Assembly (NCBI GenBank): GCA_946811695.1
Contig: OX328124.1
Coordinates: 59,660,754-59,724,753, forward strand
Direction of reading: 5' to 3'
DNA from: Gonocerus acuteangulatus
Lineage: Eukaryota; Arthropoda; Insecta; Hemiptera; Coreidae
DNA length: 64,000 nt
Below the pieces are notes generated by a model. That model was not told the origin of the DNA, did not search any database, and was given only the letters and a program-made list of their open reading frames with translations. The translations under genes and the position numbers were made by a program. Shown here piece after piece: positions 20,648-29,994 of this stretch. Positions within the stretch are counted from its first letter, which is position 1, and each line of letters begins with the position of its first letter.

Positions 20648-23338
20648 TCAAGTGTCAGTGTAACTTGTGTTTGTTGGAAATGTGTTGTGTTCTAGTACGT
20701 CTACTAGTCGTCGTGTGAACTCTGTTGGTCCTTGCCAGCGTCCTGGTCGTCCAGGTGGTGTGATGTCGTTAAAGAGTGGATTGTCATGGTACTTAAGTTC
20801 GTCAAAGAATTTGATGCGACGTCGTTTTATGAATTCTGAAACTGTAGGGAGTTCTAAAAGTTTGTGTAAGTCGGGGGCTTTGAGTTTATTGTGTGAGGTG
20901 CTCCGTGTGACTGTTTTGAGTATTCGGTTCTGAAAAGATTGTAGTGTTCTGAGTATGGTGGGGTTCAGAAACCGAAAGAGTGGTGTGCCGTAAAGTAGTG
21001 CCGGTCGTAGGACTCCTTTGTATATGAGTAGCTTCAGTCTGAGTGAGAGGTTTGGTGAATTGAGTAAGTATCCAAGAGAGCGGGCTTTCGTCCTAACAAG
21101 CTTTAGCTTCTTGGTGAAGTGTGTGTGAAAACTGAGGTGTGTTCCTAAGTGTATCCCCAAGTAATTGATATGTCTTTTTAACTTGTTTCTTTTGTTTCTA
21201 ACCGTGAAATACTTGGGGCGTGCTCGTGTTGAGTTGCCATGAAAGGCGAAGAGTAGTGCGTCTGTCTTGGTCGGGTTTACTGTGATGTGTATTCGTCGCA
21301 GTTCGTCTACTACGTCTGCGCAAACCTCTTCAGCTTGTTTTAATGCCTTTGAATGTGACATGGATGTGCTGTATATCGCGATATCGTCGGCGTATGCGGC
21401 TATTTTTGTGTCTGGGTACTGTTCACCGACGATTTCTGATGTGTAAATGGAAAAGAGTGTTGGTGCGAGTACTGACCCCTGTGGTACACCGCAGGGGATT
21501 GGGTGTGTGCTGGAGAGGCTTGCCCCTACCCTAACCGTCATAGTACGTCCGTATAGAAAAGAGTGTATTATGTTATAGAGTTGTTCTGGACATTCGTAAG
21601 TTCTGAGTTGCTGCATGAGTATATTATGTGAAACAGAGTCAAAAGCTTTCGTACAGTCAATCGATATGAGTGCTGTAGTCCGGTTCATGAGCATGTTGTT
21701 TGTGATATGTGATTGGAGCCTTACTAGCTGGTGTTCTGAACTGTGTGCAGGGCGGAAGCCGAACTGCTCAGCAGGGATAATATCCTCCTCTGCGCAAAAG
21801 TCTTTAAGATATCTCAGTATTATCTTTTCATATACTTTTGATAAATGAGGCAGTAGGCTAATTGGTCTGTAGTGTTCAGGTGTGTCGCCCTTTTTGTTGG
21901 GTTTGAGTAGTGGTGTGATTATAGCGTGTCTCCAGTGTTCGGGGAAGTGTCTGAGGCGGAGGCATGTGTTATATATGTGTACGAGATAGTGTAGTCCTTT
22001 TCTCGGTAACTGTTTGAGTAGTATGTACTGAAGTCTGTCATGTCCTGGGGATTTATTCCCTCGTGTCTGTCTGAGTATGGCTGTCAGTTGTTTTGGTGAG
22101 ACGTACATGTAATTGTCTTGTAGTGTGAGTCTGTATTCAGGTGTACGGTCTTTGTTGCGAGTCTGAGCGTCATGTGAGTAGTAGGTAGCGAGTATGTCCG
22201 CCTGGTCTTTTTCGTCTAGTAGAGTATCTTGTCTGTGTATTTTTACTGTGTTAGTCTTATGCGTGCGTGTTCGTATGAGCCTCCAGAATTGCCTATAGTC
22301 ACCATGTGTCTGCCTGAGTTTCTCATGCCACATGGACGTCTTCCATTGTGACATGAGAGTGCGTATTTGTGTAGTGAGTGAATTTAGTGCAGTTTTATAG
22401 TGTCTGTCTCGTGTTCTGTACCAAATGTTTTTGATATTGTTTCGTTGTTTGATGAGTGTGAGAATGTGTTGTGGTGGTTTCCTAAGATTTGGAGGTGCTG
22501 GCGCGAACTTAGGAATGCTCGAGTCGGCCGCGAAGGTGATTGTGTCTGTGAATTGTTTAATGGCCTCGTCGAGAATTTGTGTGTCATGTATGGGTGTGAT
22601 AGGGGGGGTGTGTTCGTGTATGAGGTGTTTGTATTTGTGCCAGTCTGCCTTACTGTAGTGGTAGTTTGTGGCTGTGGGTATGGGGATGTGCCCGTGTAGT
22701 TCGTATAAGACCGGCCTGTGGTCTGATGTGATAAAATCGAGTGCAGTGCACGCGGTTATTACGTGTGGTTGTCGCGTAATTAGCAAGTCAATCGTTGAAG
22801 TCATGCTGGGATCTGCGAAGTGTCTGAATGTGTGTGTGCCTGGGTGTATGACTGTCAGGGGGTATTTAGTCAATTTAGTCCCTGCGGGGTTGTTTCTCGT
22901 ATTATGCCAGGCAGTGTGTCTAGCGTTCAGGTCACCTATGAGTATGTGTCGTCTGTCTGTCGAAGTTTCTGAAAGGAGAAGTCCCAGTCGTGAGAGTCGT
23001 CCTCTCGGTCTCCGATAGTATGCGGTCAGTTTGTACGTCTTGTTCAGTTTTACTATTATTGTCAGAACAAAATTGTATTCGTCTGGGTCTATGATTGGGT
23101 CTATCCGTTTATAGCGTGTACCGTGTCGAAGGCCGATTGCGACTCCACCGGCTAGTGTATTGTCCATGTCGTGCCGGAGAAGTGTATAGCCTTGAAAGTG
23201 TGCGTAACTACCTCTGGTCAGTCGTGTGTCGGTTAGTATGAATACAGTGGGCTGTATTTGTCGTAGAAGTAAGTCCACGTCTTGTAGTTTTGGAGTTAGT
23301 CCGTTCGTGTTTAAATTGAGTATAGTGTGTCTGGTCAT
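20648..23338 (-). CDS. Jockey ORF2: APE-type endonuclease plus reverse transcriptase
   Basis: This 896-residue protein nicks target DNA and copies the element RNA from the nick (target-primed reverse transcription). Residues 1-220 form an APE-like endonuclease: N10 in LNLNTNGL, GDLNAR (135-140) and SDHRP (205-209). The expected catalytic Glu is replaced by Asp (TDTRL, D37). Residues about 410-690 are the RT: PGHDRL (431-436), CTKAFDSV with D567, GVPQGSVLAPTLF (617-629) and YADD (649-652). The last 200 residues are the basic C-terminal region usual in jockey. No RNase H domain is seen, as in jockey itself. The ATG overlaps the ORF1 stop (ATGA), suggesting coupled termination and reinitiation. 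The frame is intact, and the length fits the family. Confidence 0.95.
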   Translation of the reverse strand: MTRHTILNLNTNGLTPKLQDVDLLLRQIQPTVFILTDTRLTRGSYAHFQGYTLLRHDMDNTLAGGVAIGLRHGTRYKRIDPIIDPDEYNFVLTIIVKLNKTYKLTAYYRRPRGRLSRLGLLLSETSTDRRHILIGDLNARHTAWHNTRNNPAGTKLTKYPLTVIHPGTHTFRHFADPSMTSTIDLLITRQPHVITACTALDFITSDHRPVLYELHGHIPIPTATNYHYSKADWHKYKHLIHEHTPPITPIHDTQILDEAIKQFTDTITFAADSSIPKFAPAPPNLRKPPQHILTLIKQRNNIKNIWYRTRDRHYKTALNSLTTQIRTLMSQWKTSMWHEKLRQTHGDYRQFWRLIRTRTHKTNTVKIHRQDTLLDEKDQADILATYYSHDAQTRNKDRTPEYRLTLQDNYMYVSPKQLTAILRQTRGNKSPGHDRLQYILLKQLPRKGLHYLVHIYNTCLRLRHFPEHWRHAIITPLLKPNKKGDTPEHYRPISLLPHLSKVYEKIILRYLKDFCAEEDIIPAEQFGFRPAHSSEHQLVRLQSHITNNMLMNRTTALISIDCTKAFDSVSHNILMQQLRTYECPEQLYNIIHSFLYGRTMTVRVGASLSSTHPIPCGVPQGSVLAPTLFSIYTSEIVGEQYPDTKIAAYADDIAIYSTSMSHSKALKQAEEVCADVVDELRRIHITVNPTKTDALLFAFHGNSTRARPKYFTVRNKRNKLKRHINYLGIHLGTHLSFHTHFTKKLKLVRTKARSLGYLLNSPNLSLRLKLLIYKGVLRPALLYGTPLFRFLNPTILRTLQSFQNRILKTVTRSTSHNKLKAPDLHKLLELPTVSEFIKRRRIKFFDELKYHDNPLFNDITPPGRPGRWQGPTEFTRRLVDVLEHNTFPTNTSYTDT

Positions 23339-24603
23339 TTTGTTATCAGTTTAGTCATAAGTTCTACTAATGTTCGTATCATTGACATCATGTCAGTCAT
23401 GGTGTTTGTCAGTCGTTCGACCCATGCGGGTGTACTGTCACTGGTATGTTGTTGTGGTGCGATGGGTGTTGGTATTTGGTAGATAGGTGGTGTAGGTTGG
23501 GTGGGAAGTAGAGCTGGTCTGGTGTTTTGTGTGCGTTGGGGTAGTGGTTGTGTCGATGGTGGTGGTGGAGGGGGAAGCTGTGTGGTGTGGCCGGTGAAGG
23601 CATTAGAGTAGCTGAATGTTGGGTCGACTGTTCTATATGTACGTGTGGGTGTGCTGTTTGCCGGGGGGGCTACAGTTGTTTGTCGGGCTTTTCGACTCTT
23701 CTCGAGAAGGTTGAGCCGGGTTGGGCATTGCCTGTAAGAGGCGGGGTGCTCTTCCTGACAGTTAGGACATTTCAGTGAATTGTTAGCTCGGTCGCAGTCT
23801 TTTGACGCGTGTGAATTGCCGCAACGGACACAACGTTCGCGCAAGTTACAGTTGTTTCTGGTGTGGCCGAAGCGCTGGCACCGGAAACACTGGGAGATGC
23901 TATTTTCTCCCCTATAGGGTTTTATGTATACAATTATTTGATCGATCGATTTGATCGATTTTAAGTGTGAGGGGTTAAATTTGTGATCGAACGTGAGTAT
24001 GATTGGTGGGATGGGGACCCTAGTTCCGTCGGTCTGGGTCTTGCTCATACGCTTCACCGACACGAGATGTTCAGTGTTGAGCTGTTGTTTTACGCTCTCT
24101 AGCGGGTGGTCGATGTCCAGCCCGAGGAGCACGAAGTTTTGGTTCTTTGGGGAGCCCTTGGGGGTGAAGGAGTAGAACTGTGTCTTGTTTGTGGTCAGTT
24201 TAGTCTTTATGGTTTCAAAGGTAGTGAGGTCCTGGGCAAAAATTTTGTTACCGTCTTTACATCTCTGTACTGTGTATTTTGAGATTCCGGCATTGTTTAG
24301 TGTGCGTACGAGGCTGTTAACCTCGGTGTAGTGTGGTGGTAGTATGATAGGTGGTGGCCTGATTTTGTTGAGGGGCTCGAATCTGTTCTGTGTGGTGGTC
24401 GGGGCAGGGGAAGTTTTAGCGGGAGGATTTTTGGGCGCCACCTTTCGGTGCTTCCTGCCCTTACTTGGTTTAACCAGCGTGAAGATTTCACTATCTGTTA
24501 AGGGTTCGCTCTCCGAGGAGCTGCTTGTGTCAATGGGCCTTTTTGAGGCCGGAGGGAGGCCAGGGAAGTCTGTAGTATTTTCAAGATCGGCGCCCTGCTC
24601 CAT
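23335..24603 (-). CDS. Jockey ORF1: Gag-like nucleic-acid-binding protein
   Basis: This 422-residue protein would coat the element RNA and help bring it to its target. Residues 1-100 are Ser/Pro-rich and likely disordered. Residues about 100-230 match the fold found in jockey and I-type ORF1 just before the zinc knuckles (FVLLGLDIDHPLESVKQQLN). Three zinc knuckles follow: C239-C252 (CX2CX4HX4C), C258-C270 (CX2CX3HX4C) and C279-C293 (CX2CX3HX6C). The C-terminal 120 residues are Pro/Gln/Thr-rich. The ATG at 24601-24603 is only 13 nt from the insertion junction and the start MEQGADLENTTDFPGLPP looks natural. No stops or frameshifts are present. Confidence 0.93.
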   Translation of the reverse strand: MEQGADLENTTDFPGLPPASKRPIDTSSSSESEPLTDSEIFTLVKPSKGRKHRKVAPKNPPAKTSPAPTTTQNRFEPLNKIRPPPIILPPHYTEVNSLVRTLNNAGISKYTVQRCKDGNKIFAQDLTTFETIKTKLTTNKTQFYSFTPKGSPKNQNFVLLGLDIDHPLESVKQQLNTEHLVSVKRMSKTQTDGTRVPIPPIILTFDHKFNPSHLKSIKSIDQIIVYIKPYRGENSISQCFRCQRFGHTRNNCNLRERCVRCGNSHASKDCDRANNSLKCPNCQEEHPASYRQCPTRLNLLEKSRKARQTTVAPPANSTPTRTYRTVDPTFSYSNAFTGHTTQLPPPPPPSTQPLPQRTQNTRPALLPTQPTPPIYQIPTPIAPQQHTSDSTPAWVERLTNTMTDMMSMIRTLVELMTKLITK

Positions 24604-24616
24604 AGGAGACTCAGGG

Positions 24617-24626
24617 TGAGCTCGTC
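24617..24626. repeat. Target site duplication of the jockey element, 5' side
   Basis: TGAGCTCGTC, identical to 20263-20272. Confidence 0.95.
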
Positions 24627-24800
24627 AGCGGTTTGGGCCCTTCTTATCCTTCTTGGTCGGGGACTATGCGAGCCAATGAACTGGGGAGGCTCTGGGCCAA
24701 TCGGGTTCCGTCTGTCTATGTTAACTTCCTCGGTCGTCCGTTCGGGGCGCTGGTGGTCCTGTATGAGTGGATTGTCTCCAGTCTTCTTCAGGATGGCCCG

Positions 24801-25144
24801 TTAGGTGTTGGAGAGGATGAGTCCTTCTTCTCTATTGAAGTTGGCTGGATTTTTGTGGATCTCAATCGCCTCTCTGATGAGTCTCCTGTTCAACGTGTCT
24901 TCCTTAGCCAGGGTCTTGGCTTGATCAAACAGGACTTGTCTGGGGCACTCTTCTCCATGTGTTGCCACAGCAGAAGTTTTGGTTCGTCCCAGTCTGTAGT
25001 CTGCAGCGTGTTGCGCGATTCGAGTGGCTACCTTCTTCCCTGTCTGTCCTATGTACACTTTCCCGCAGTCACATGGTAGAAGATATACACCCTGGTCTTG
25101 CAACCGCTGCTTGTCCTTGCTTTTGCTCAGCCAATCCCCGATTT
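24801..25144 (-). pseudogene. PLE GIY-YIG endonuclease domain
   Basis: The domain reads GVYLLPCDCGKVYIGQTGKK, with GVY and YIG as the GIY and YIG elements, followed by TRIAQH and a C-terminal stretch ending at a stop at 24801. GIY-YIG nucleases make the nick used by Penelope RT, and CX(1)C just before the YIG element is usual in PLEs. In the element this region continues the RT protein, but it lies in a different frame from the RT ORF that stops at 25148, so a frameshift separates them. The reading resumes about 25144 (LNKIGDWLSKSKDKQRL). Confidence 0.85.
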
Positions 25145-25147
25145 TGT

Positions 25148-25954
25148 TCAGGGCTTGTAGGGGACCTCCATATCCTGTTTCCTAAATAGTGTGCCTAGCT
25201 TCTCGCTGACATACGGTAGGGTAATTCTGCTTCTAGTTTGTGTTTCCCTCCGGTTATTCTCATCACGGTGGCGATTTTCCACCATCCTTATCGTTCGGGC
25301 CAACTTCTTCCTGTCATATCCATTCCCGGCTAAGTCGTCCGTCAGTTGACTAAGTTCTGATCTTAGGAGTGATTCGTTACTGCACAGAGTTATAGCTCTG
25401 TGTGTCAGTGTCTTAACCACTCCCATTTTTTGTGCCGTGTGGTGGTGAGAATCGGCGTGGAGGTATCTTCCTGTGGCCGTGGGTTTTCTGTATACAGTGT
25501 GCTCCAGTTCACCGTTGGTTCCTTTCATGATCAGGAGGTCCAGGAAAGGCAATCTGCCATCCTTCTCTTCTTCGATGGTAAATCTGATCGCCGGGAGCAA
25601 ATTGTTCATGAGATGGACGAATTTTTTGAGATCCTCTGCACCAAGTTGCCAGATTGCGAAGACATCGTCCACGTATCGTAGCCAAAGCTTCGGTTTGTGT
25701 TCGCTGCCCTCGATCAGTCGCCTTTCGAAGTCCTCCATGAAAATGTCAGCCACAACTGGTGATAGGGGACTACCCATGGCCACTCCATCCTTCTGCTTAT
25801 AGATGATTCCCTTGTACTGGAAGTAGCAGGAAGTTAGAACTAGTTCAGCTAGTTCCATCATCCCTCCCTCCAAGAATTTATTGTCTTTGATGATCTGGGT
25901 TGCATCTTTAGCTGGAAGGTTGGTGAAGAGGGACTCCACATCAAAGCTCACCAT
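25148..25954 (-). pseudogene. PLE reverse transcriptase core
   Basis: This open frame of 268 residues holds the RT palm and thumb: VSFDVESLFTNLP (catalytic Asp in motif A), KQKDGVAMGSPLSPVVADIF (motif B) and LRYVDDVFAIW (YVDD at residues 94-97, motif C), then DGRLPFLDLLI and HTVYRKPT. YVDD with GVAMGSPLSP is typical of Penelope RTs rather than LINEs. The N-terminal RT motifs continue upstream in another frame (26098-26346), and the GIY-YIG domain is downstream in a third. The enzyme is not made as one protein from this copy. A segment of it is repeated inverted at 26949-27121. Confidence 0.9.
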
Positions 25955-26097
25955 CAGGTCTCCTTCTTCGAGCCTAGTGTTTTTTAGGTTTCCACCAAAT
26001 GAATCGAATTTCGTACTGCCGAAAAGGACTGGCCTGTGTAAGGTTTCAGAGCTTTTGCCAGCACCTTGCTGGCTCTGTACGTGGGTGCTCCAATCAT

Positions 26098-26346
26098 TCA
26101 GACTATAGGCCTGAGGGGTGCTCCTTCTTTGTGGATTTTTGGTAAACCATAGATCCGGGGTATTCTGGAGTCACCGGGGGCCATCTCTGCGATTCGTGCC
26201 TTATCTTTGACCTTCTCCTTTAAGATTTTATTTATTTGATTTTCAATTCGCTTGGTGGGGTCCTTTATGTTCTTCTCGTATGTGTTTATGGACAGTAAGC
26301 CTTCCATTTTATCTTCATAGGATGTTTTGTTGAGGATAACTGTCAT
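26098..26346 (-). pseudogene. PLE RT N-terminal (fingers) segment
   Basis: Contains SYEDKMEGLL, a charged helix (KRIENQINKILKEKVKDKAR) and PRIYGLPKIHKEGAPLRPIV, the conserved fingers motif of Penelope RT (LPKIHK, PLRPIV). The frame closes just after this motif and the RT continues in another frame toward 25954. An upstream piece (DVIITKADKGN) belongs to the same protein, in frame with this segment. Confidence 0.85.
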
Positions 26347-26390
26347 ATTTCCTTTATCAGCCTTTGTGATTATGACATCTTCCCTTTTCC

Positions 26391-26732
26391 TCAGATCACA
26401 TAGGATTTTCTTTGGGCCGGTGTTAAGTTGTCTTTCGGAGGCCTGGCTCTTCCGACGAGGTAGGCAGCTTCTAACCTGATCGCTTCAGCCTTGTCCTTAT
26501 CCATCTGGAAGAGGGCGGCCTCGATGCTGGTTACAAGTTCCTCCGTCGGGTTGCGTTTTGGTGCCACAGCGAAATTCATGCCTTTTTCAAGGACTTCTGT
26601 GGCTTCCTGAGACAACTCAATACCAGTCAGGTTTACAATGACTTTTCTGTCCACTGGTGGGCGTGGTAGTTGTCGCAAAAAACCTTCTTCAACGACCCTT
26701 TTGAGGGCCACCAAATTTGATTTTTGCGTCAA
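26391..26732 (-). pseudogene. PLE N-terminal region
   Basis: A 113-residue frame (LVALKRVVEEGFLRQLPRP to the end) corresponds to the region before the RT fingers in PLEs. It carries LSQEATEVLEKGMNFAVAPK, matching the pattern of a conserved Penelope motif with L, G and F-P/A-P residues. Near 26415 the frame slips: the next conserved words (KKILCDL, then DVIITKADKGN) are in another frame, giving a clear frameshift. Confidence 0.75.
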
Positions 26733-26738
26733 TTTGTC

Positions 26739-26937
26739 TCATTTTTTCATTTTCTTATCGGCGTTTTTTGTCCCTTCCTTTTTTGCCTTGTCATCAGTAA
26801 TAAGGTCAACAGTATCCCACATGTCTGGGTCGACTATTGAGCGTATTTTTTCTTTTAGGGACGTTTCGTCTGTTAATTGGCTCCACAACCTGTGGTGATA
26901 CGCTCCAATTCTTTCCCTTAGCAGCGCCTCCTCCATG
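26739..26937 (-). pseudogene. PLE extreme N-terminal region
   Basis: A charged segment (MEEALLRERIGAYHHRL, then a Lys-rich end NADKKMKK) precedes the previous block. It is joined at its start to the inverted copy of the RT segment, so its natural beginning is lost. Confidence 0.55.
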
Positions 26938-26939
26938 TT

Positions 26940-27121
26940 GTCCAGGAAAGGCAGATTGCCTTTCCTGGACCTCCTGATCATGAAAGGAACCAACGGTGAA
27001 CTGGAGCACACTGTATACAGAAAACCCACGGCCACAGGAAGATACCTCCACGCCGATTCTCACCACCACACGGCACAAAAAATGGGAGTGGTTAAGACAC
27101 TGACACACAGAGCTATAACTT
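26940..27121 (+). repeat. Inverted duplication of the PLE RT segment at its 5' end
   Basis: The plus strand from about 26949 to 27121 is the reverse complement of about 25386-25555, seemingly without mismatches, and re-encodes LPFLDLLIMKGTNGELEHTV in the plus orientation. At the junction TCCAGGAAAGGCA and TGCCTTTCCTGGA face each other, a short palindrome. Confidence 0.92.
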
Positions 27122-27168
27122 TATAATTTTGAACTCTATAGCTATAACTCTATAATTTTGAACCTCCC
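27111..27168 (+). repeat. Tandem duplication of about 29 bp at the PLE left edge
   Basis: AGCTATAACTTTATAATTTT followed by GAACTCTAT is repeated as AGCTATAACTCTATAATTTT, GAAC. The first copy begins inside the inverted PLE segment, so it may be part of a terminal or target duplication. Confidence 0.75.
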
Positions 27169-27177
27169 TTACTTTCA

Positions 27178-27296
27178 TGTTCTATGAGAACTCAAACGTG
27201 AATATTTCTCGATGGTACCTTTGGAACCCGTTACCGGGTCCTCCTCGTGGGCGCGTTTTATGCTTAAAAGGGGGGAGGGAGGAAACACGCTAAAAG
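27178..27296 (+). repeat. Family X 3' end fragment
   Basis: Diverged match to the family X right end, including GAGAACTCAAACGTGAA and the terminal GGGAGGGAGGAAACACGCTAA. Confidence 0.55.
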
Positions 27297-28104
27297 TGGC
27301 TTCACCATTAGTTAAAATTATTCTTGTCTTTTATCTTTTTATTACCGGCAAGATGACAGCACGGCAGGAGCAGGTACTTAGGTGAAGTCTGCAAGGGCTG
27401 CCGGTAATCATATGTCTACGTGTGTGTGTGTGTGTGTGTGTGTGTATACATTTATATATGTACGTAGGATTTGAATTATAAATTGAGAATTATTTTTAAA
27501 CCGATATCATGAAATATTAGAGTAACAGCAGGTGAAATTCATGTGGTACCCGCGTTCTAAGCATCATAGAACATTGTTGAGTAAAAGTAGCTTCCCACGG
27601 TACCAGGATGTAGGGTCCTGCACTAGCTAATGCTCTTGCTATGTTAGGTAGGTTTCCAACATTGTTTCTAAGAAGTGTCGTGTTAAACGTGATAGTCGAC
27701 TTCTTCTTGAATTTTCATCCTTATAACCCTGACTGCACTCTTTTTTATGACGTTCCGGTAAGCTTAGAAAAATATTTGTATGTAATACAAATAGTTATTT
27801 GTATGTAACTGGGAAAGAGGCTTTGGCCTCAATAATATTTTAAACTGCTGAATATGAACACAGCTGATTGGTACAATGTAGGTGATCTTCAGTTATGACG
27901 TGGCCATTCTAGCAGACGGTTCACCTTCGTTCCATTTGGCTACTTTTTAAGCTTTTTAAGAGACAATCGGATGATGCGAAACATGTAGAGCCATTTTTAA
28001 TAAATAAATGATTTTAATTTTGAATTTTATTCATTGACCTTCTGCCTATACAAGAAATATAGTTAAAAAAAGAATCTGCCAATTATACAATCCAATTAAA
28101 ACAC
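27297..28104. other. Unassigned, with a (TG)n tract
   Basis: Contains a (TG)n run at 27421-27445. No gene or repeat match otherwise. Confidence 0.5.
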
Positions 28105-28694
28105 AGAATGGCATAAACTATTGATTGTGAGAACTGGATGAGAAGGAACTGCTTAAGATAGTTCGTATGCAGGCCCAGACTCTGTTCATCCTTCCAATCA
28201 TCCTTCCATTCAGAAAACTAGGCTGCCTCCCTCCACTCCAAGCTACCATTCGGTTATATTATACTATCAAAAGCACCCCTTCAAATACCCATTTCTCAAG
28301 GGGTATGTTCGCATATAATAACCCGACTCATTTAACCCCATGAACTTTTTTATGCATAATTTTCACAACAATGCCCTCAATACATAAATGCATAAAATGA
28401 AATGCCTTCGTAAAAATTCAGACTAAGTTTTCCATATGAAAATATCTGCTTATGATGACCCCACGGGTTCAGCGAACTACTATATTCACAAAAATTATAT
28501 CGATTGCAGATAACTAAGCGTGGAGATTTGAGAGTGTTATTAAAAAAAGGAACCGAAAGTCAATAAATAGAAATAAGCTCATCAGGCTAATTCCTTACAT
28601 TAAATATTTTGTGATTCGTAATAAATAAATATTATCGCACTCGTATTTCTAAAGTGACACAACTCAAAAATCGGTTTTATTCACACCGCCATAG
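28105..28694 (+). repeat. Outer arm (left) of a palindromic repeat complex
   Basis: This arm is matched by its reverse complement at 29995-30572 with only scattered substitutions, from AGAATGGCATAAAC at the outside to TCACACCGCCATAG at the inside. No coding potential is seen. Confidence 0.95.
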
Positions 28695-28792
28695 ATATGG
28701 CTATGAAAGACATGGTAAATATCTCTTTATCAACCATCAAAACTTTATGTAACTAGCTTCAGAGCTTGTACACCAGAGAGAACTTGCAGTCC

Positions 28793-29290
28793 AGTCAACG
28801 AACAGTTATAGATGGAAATTTTTGGAACACAATTTTTGACTTCGTAACTTTGTTTGGGCTGGATAGGAGTTGAACATATCAAAAGTAGTCTTTGTGCCGG
28901 GGGGTAGGGGGGGTTTAAGAGGTCCCATTTTTCGGGTTTTCACTTACATCTCGGAAACCCTGCATCCTAGCGACATGACTATTCTATAACAAATGAAAGC
29001 TGATTAAATTTCCTACAAGTTCTATTCAATAAAGTTTTTCAAGATATCTTTAGTTTTCGAAATATCCGCTCTTGAAAGTCTGTCATTTTGGGGAAAAACA
29101 CTTTTGCCGCATATTTTTCCCCCGTTTTGACCGGATAACTCTTCAACGATGCACCAAAATAATAAATAACGGTTATAGGGTAGTAGAGTATGCATTCCCT
29201 TCAATAATATATATTATTTTGCTATTTTATGTATTTTCCTTCAAACGTAAAAATAATTTCAGTGTTCATCGTGAAATCAGAAATTTAGAA
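28793..29290 (+). repeat. Inner repeat module, direct copy A
   Basis: A 500-bp module with TCGGGTTTTCACTTACATCT and TTTCGAAATATCCGCTCTTG. Inverted copies of it follow at 29340-29735 (copy B) and, split in two, at 29735-29994 plus 30586-30890. Confidence 0.9.
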
Positions 29291-29339
29291 GCTGTTTGTG
29301 TGAATACATAAAATAGTAAAGTTATATACATTCTTGAAG

Positions 29340-29735
29340 GGAATGTAATGCTCTACAACCCTATAAACGGCATTTATTTTTTGGGTTTATGGTTAAAGAG
29401 TTATCCGGTAAAAAAGAGCAAAAAGTGTGTTTCCCAAAATGACATTCAAGAGCGCATATTTCGAAAACTAAAAATATCTCGAAAAACTTTATTGAATTGA
29501 ACTTGTAGCATATTTAATCAGCTTTCATTTGTTATAGAATGATTATGTCGCTAGGACGCAGGGTTTCCGAGATATAAGTGAAAACCCGAAAAATGGGGCC
29601 TTCTAAACCCCCCTCCCCTGGCACAAAGGCTACGAGCGAGGACTTTTGAAATGTTGACCTCCTAACTAGCTGAAACAAAGTTATGAAGTTAAAAATTGTG
29701 TTCCAAACATTTCCATCAATAACTCTTAGTTTCCT
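29340..29735 (-). repeat. Inner repeat module, inverted copy B
   Basis: Reverse complement of most of copy A, noticeably more diverged than the outer arms. Copies A and B form a palindrome centred near 29275. Confidence 0.9.
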
Positions 29736-29994
29736 GGACTATTAGTCGCTAAATTTCTGATTTCACGATTAACACTGCAATCATTTTTACGTTTGAAGGA
29801 AAATACATAAAATAGCAAAGTAATATATATTATTGAAGGGAATGCAATACTCTACAACCCTATAACCGTTATTTATTATTTTGGTACATCGTTGAAGAGT
29901 TTTCCGATCTGGGAAAACATATGCAGCAAAAGTATTTTTCCCCAAAATGACAGACTTTCAAGAGCGGATATTTCGAAAATTAAAGATATCTCGG
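29735..29994 (-). repeat. Inner repeat module, third copy, first half
   Basis: Reverse complement of the right half of copy A (about 29035-29290). It stops exactly where the outer right arm starts. Confidence 0.88.

Larger units (their letters stand above)
20273..24616 (-). mobile_element. Jockey-clade non-LTR retrotransposon, near full length, both ORFs open
   Basis: The element is 4344 bp. It ends in a pure 22-nt poly-A (T 20273-20294 on the plus strand) and is flanked by a perfect 10-bp duplication. ORF1 and ORF2 are both uninterrupted and overlap by 4 nt (ATGA). Only about 13 nt lie between the 5' junction and the ORF1 start, so the 5' untranslated region, where jockey elements keep their internal promoter, is probably truncated. 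The open frames, clean tail and perfect duplication point to a recent insertion. Confidence 0.95.
20108..27121 (-). mobile_element. Penelope-like element, decayed, split by a jockey insertion
   Basis: Reading on the minus strand: an inverted copy of its own RT segment (26949-27121), an N-terminal region, RT, a GIY-YIG endonuclease, a 3' region with a hammerhead-like hairpin (20191-20234), then a (TA)n tract. RT plus GIY-YIG order is diagnostic for Penelope elements, which can carry partial inverted or tandem terminal duplications. Without the jockey insert (20273-24616 plus one copy of the 10-bp duplication) the element is about 2.65 kb. At least three frameshifts or gaps break its reading frame. 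Confidence 0.9.

Noticed and set aside
20667..24804. Plus-strand open frames opposite the jockey and PLE genes
   Set aside because: Antisense shadows of minus-strand coding sequence, with no motifs of their own.
26935..27126. Separate plus-strand RT gene
   Set aside because: It is the inverted duplicate of the PLE RT segment, with no catalytic motifs and no independent start.
29022..29311. Small ORFs in the palindromic complex
   Set aside because: They fall in non-coding repeat modules whose other copies do not keep the frames.
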